From: Saturnia japonica
Lineage: Eukaryota > Arthropoda > Insecta > Lepidoptera > Saturniidae
Direction: 5' to 3'
NCBI GenBank assembly: GCA_033032175.1
Contig: CM065318.1
Location: 15,438,001-15,502,000, forward strand
Length of the DNA: 64,000 bases
Shown here: positions 60,337 to 64,000 of the stretch, one piece after another
Layout of the letters: each line of letters begins with the position of its first letter
How positions within the stretch are numbered: position 1 is the stretch's first letter
Made by a program: the position numbers and the translations under genes
The notes under the pieces: generated by a model
What the model was told of the DNA's origin: nothing
Database searches by the model: none
The model's input: the letters and a program-made list of their open reading frames with translations, nothing else

Positions 60337-61363
60337 TGACTGTGACTATAGTATATACTTATAACTTTATCCTACGACGCATTAATGAGAGGAAAGGTGG
60401 CTCGTACCAAATCGTGGCCGCCTCTCTCTTCCAATATTTTGTTTATACGAAAGGCAACAGCGCGAGATAACACAAAAAAGACTTTGTTCTTTAAGTTAGC
60501 ATATTAATTGAGGTATAGTATAAATCTTCCGAGTATAAAATTTCATTAAAATCGTTTAGGTCATTTTGAATTAAACCCTGACATACAAATAGTGCGACAA
60601 ACAGAGCAAAAAAAATCATATTCCTAATCAGTGTCTATATCTATTACAACTTTTTTTATTAAAGGTACAGACAGAACTGCACATTTAATAATATACATGT
60701 ACGAGTGTGTAGTAATCACACCTTCTCTTCAATGTTTTCCCTTAATTATAAATAATGGATTGTTGTTCCTCACCGCAACCACAATTTCGTGAATTATCTG
60801 TACATGGGAAAAATGTATTGTTCATTAAATATTTAACCAATTACAGCTGATGATAGTACATCAGGCTAGTAATTTTAGCCACGCCCATTTTGCACGCTTC
60901 CTCTCCCAGCATACTTTCATACCGTGGTATTGTCCACAATTAGACTCGGCGCACGGATGTAATAATTTCGTTACTTCCTTTTAACTCTGTTCAATATAAT
61001 AGGGTTACCACTCAATAAACCACAATCAATTTAAGTTAATCATCCTGATCCTTTTTTATTCTTAAACTGAAAACATAGTTGAGATCATTTGATAAACTTT
61101 TATTTCCTATAAACGTAAAAATTGCTTATTCGTAATTTATAAATAGAATATTTTATTTATTTAACAACTATCGCATATATTAGTAAGTGCCTTGCTGACA
61201 GTATTAGTATTAACTGGGTCGTACTCGTCACCGTCTCTCAGACTAAATGGTTTTATTAAAATAACACAACGTAAATAATAAAAAAATCGTGCGTGTCAAC
61301 TCCAACGCGCGACTGGAGTATTTCTCCTCTTTAAGAACGATTGTCTTGAAATATGTACAATAA
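60337..61363. other. no gene seen
   Basis: Probable 3' UTR and intergenic DNA of the gene ending at 60336; no clear poly-A signal could be assigned. Confidence 0.45.
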
Positions 61364-61625
61364 CATAACATACCATCACGCCTGTATTCCCCGAGGGGTT
61401 AGGCATAGGTGTACTAATTGTACACATACAATTCGCCGAGTATGTTTTTAGTTCCCATGTAATAGGGGGCGAGCCTATTGCCTTTAATCGGGCACGAAGC
61501 CAAACTCCGAGCTGCTACTGAGGAATTTCATAGGAAAACCCAATAACACTTTGCTCGACCTGGGAATCGAACCCAGGACCTCGATCATAGCAGCCGCGCT
61601 TACGACAACTAGGCTAACGAGGCAG
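61364..61625 (-). mobile_element. tRNA-derived SINE, family 2 (inverted, near full length)
   Basis: The complement runs from GCCTCGTTAGCCTAGTTGTC and B box GGTTCGATTCCC to GGGGAATACAGGCGTGATGG, the full order of the family. Its B box is the best preserved of the copies here. Confidence 0.88.
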
Positions 61626-61675
61626 TTAAATATGTACAATAGGAAGTATAACAGTTTAAGAATATATACAAGTGA

Positions 61676-61946
61676 TCTATACCAATATTATAAAAAAGAA
61701 AGATTTGATTTTTTCATTGTAATGGATAAACTCAAAAACTACTGGACCGATTTCAAAAATTCTGTCACCAATATAAAGCTACAGTATTAGCGAGTAACAT
61801 AGGCTATATTATAATTTGAACAATTTATTAATTCTTCATAAAAAAGTCGATAGATTTACACGAAGTATAAAAAATTGCCTACACGGGTGCGTTGGCGTTG
61901 TTTGTCGTATAAAATTAACACGAGTAAAACCGCGGGGCACAGCTCG
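61676..61946 (+). mobile_element. Helitron-like element, short family A relative
   Basis: It starts A^TCTATACCAATATTATAAA and ends GGGGCACAGCTCG^T, with the terminal CTAG mutated to CTCG. The interior (AACTCAAAAACTACTGGACC, TTGTCGTATAAAATTAACAC) is the complement of 45019-45304. Confidence 0.7.
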
Positions 61947-63243
61947 TTTGAGTATATGCATACACGCGCGTCCAGTATAAGATACGTGAATATGTACTCG
62001 ATTTTGCTCCTCATCTAATTTATGTACGCAACGCAAGTTATACATACATGCATTTCTATTCTTATGGAATACTTAAATTCCAAAAATATATAAAGTTTAA
62101 CTTAAAATAAAAAAAGTAAAGTAGAATTGTAATTGTTTTCGTAAGGACCAAATATAAAACAAAAACAAAAATATATTATAACTTAGATATGTGGCTTGCG
62201 TTTTAGCTGACAACCCTAACCGAGAAGCGTATTAAGTGTAATCCAGTGCTGTGAATTGCTATGAAAAGTAGTACTGAGACGTAAGTATGGTTTAGCGGAT
62301 AACGATAACACGCCGTGAATCTAGTTTGCAAGTAATTGAAGGATCTGGGCACGTTCGAAGCTCGACAAGTAACTACTTATGAAACGATAGGGAACAAAGG
62401 TAGTATATGTAATAGGTACAATGAAGGTTTATCTGTTTTATTTTAGCTAGCTTTATACTGATCTGCTTCAAAGTTTCTGTCTTGTTAAATTTATTGGACC
62501 AAATATCTACCTGGTCGTCAAAGCACCCTTCAAACCTATCGTTTCTCTCACTTCCCGTACTTGCCCAGAGCTTAACGGATTGCTTGACGTTTACGATTAC
62601 TTCTCCGCTTCTTTACACCATAGTGTAAATATATATAAGCTCATAACTTTTCTCAAAAAGTATGCTATAAAATGAAAAAAAGAATTATTCGAATCTCATT
62701 GATAGTTTCAGAGATTAGCGCATTCAAATAAACAAAGATTAATTTCTAGATATGCCACAACCTGATAATGCCACTAAAATTACATAATATAGGGCCAACT
62801 AAATGAAGGTTATAAATTAAAAACAAAACCAGACATGGCAAATTAAGATACCGCCAAAAACTCTGTAGCGACATCTACATAGCGACATCTATCGAGCCAC
62901 ATACGACGCATCCTACATCGCGCTATAGAAATTAACTCTTCGATTGAGTGTATATACACCAGTGTGGAAGAACTATTGCAAAGGGAGGATCCTCCGACCA
63001 GACGGGTGTTATGTCTGGCGGGCAGCTGCCCAACTACTTTACTGTATTTATGTTAAAATTACTTTAATATAGTTAAATGTCATAATTAATTATTTTTTCC
63101 TATTCCCTTCGTAGACATTGAACAATCATCAGGTATAAAAAAAATATTATAATGACATATCTGATTATATTTTAATTTATAGGAATGGAAATATTTCCAC
63201 TTTACCATCTGTACCGTGATTAATAACATGACTTTATTTGCAA
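61947..63243. other. no gene seen; repeat remnant
   Basis: A piece near 62640-62745 (TTTCAGAGATTAGCGCATTCA) is a decayed family A Helitron-like end. Otherwise no recognisable feature. Confidence 0.5.
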
Positions 63244-63711
63244 CTAGCTGTGCCCGCGGCTTCACTCACGTGGACTACAGAATGCCATCGATAGGGCTCA
63301 CGTGCGAATCGTGCTCCCCCGCTCCCGATTATTTTAAAGACATAAATGCTTATTGTGATTTTTTTAATGACTACAATTATATAGTACATTCATTTGATAT
63401 ATTTCTAGTGGTTTACTCAGCGTAAGCCATTTAAGGGCCAGAATTGATTCACCTTCACCAGTTGTTTTTATTTGTGCGGAACCCTAATTCTTTTTCTAAA
63501 ATAAAAATCCTCAGTTACTCCTTATAACATCAGCTATCTGCCAGTGAAGGTCCAGTCAAAATAGGTCCAACCGTTTCGGAGATGACCCGGAACAAACATT
63601 TAAAAAATTGGATTTGTGTTATAGGTATCTTATATACTTTCATATGCATTTAGTAAAAAGCTGTTGTTTTGACAATACAAACAGACACTTTAATTTGATT
63701 AATTATATAGA
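63244..63711 (-). mobile_element. Helitron-like element, family C (inverted)
   Basis: CTAG flanked by A at the left, with CTGTGCCCGCGGCTTCACTC next to it. AATTATATAGA^T is at the right. Ends and length agree with 53314-53773. An open frame at 63216-63425 crosses the left end and is not a gene. Confidence 0.74.
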
Positions 63712-64000
63712 TAAGCGACGCAACTATAGCCGTTATTACATCTAGTGTATGGTTCTTTTTTAATTATTTGTTGGTTTAGCGTTTGGCCACAATCTCCCCT
63801 GATGATAAGTGACTATGTAGCCCAAGATGGTAATACGCTTGGCCCGGTGGGGGAACTGGCTTTCAAGTAAATCCGCCGGAACTCAACTATAACCTATAAC
63901 AGAACGCGCGCACGGGTGACTGTTTCGGTCGGAGTTTTTTGACGGGATCTTAAACAGTCATGTAGTGGTTACTGTTCCTTATTCCTAAATGTGTGTTTCT
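63712..64000. other. no gene seen; R1-like repeat piece
   Basis: GTTTGGCCACAATCTCCCCT and TGATAAGTGACTATGTAGCC near 63780-63830 resemble the R1 repeat at 9620 and 12150 in the complementary sense. Confidence 0.45.

Noticed and set aside
63216..63425. 69-residue plus-strand frame
   Set aside because: It crosses the terminus of a Helitron-like element, so it joins unrelated DNA.

Overview
The window is AT-rich, gene-poor nuclear DNA from an insect, almost certainly a moth or butterfly. The evidence for that is the repeat content: two tRNA-derived SINE families, short Helitron-like elements with the A^TC...CTAG^T signature, RTE-type and Jockey-type LINE remnants with 3' ends typical of Lepidoptera, and one intact PHD-finger Jockey-superfamily LINE. 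Organism identity is an inference from these families; no species marker was found.

Host genes. Two exons on the minus strand (27391-27542 and 9346-9543) encode the N-terminal half of a lipid phosphate phosphatase (PAP2 superfamily, Wunen/LPP type). They join in phase across an intron of about 17.8 kb. The second exon carries the C1 motif of the active site. The exons for the C2 and C3 motifs and the first coding exon were not found, so they probably lie beyond the window or are very short. On the plus strand two small exons (59947-60007 and 60226-60336) look like the 3' end of an unidentified gene. At 57362-58167 three exons splice into a 114-residue THAP zinc-finger protein. That unit sits between 26-bp inverted repeats and 11-bp direct repeats, so it may be a P-like transposon derivative rather than an ordinary host gene.

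Mobile DNA, left to right. 0.5-9.3 kb: SINEs, Helitron fragments and plain AT-rich DNA. 9.5-27.4 kb: the long PAP2 intron, with Helitrons at 11.4 and 19.7 kb, RTE LINE scraps, two diverged tandem duplications, and a degenerate mariner-like plus RTE cluster at 26.3-27.2 kb. 30.7-34.8 kb: a Jockey-superfamily LINE with both ORFs open (PHD/coiled coil/FP25K-like ORF1; endonuclease/reverse transcriptase ORF2) and an AAAAT-repeat tail. It appears inserted into a copy of an older repeat. 38.5-54.9 kb: a dense field of RTE fragments, three families of Helitron-like elements, and two broken LINE copies at 45.7-47.6 kb. 57-64 kb: the THAP unit, the unidentified gene end, and more SINE and Helitron copies.

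There is no operon-like organisation, CRISPR array, rRNA or functional tRNA. The most rewarding points are the THAP unit with its termini, the intact LINE, the Helitron families whose ends can be read to the base, and the unidentified gene end at 60 kb.
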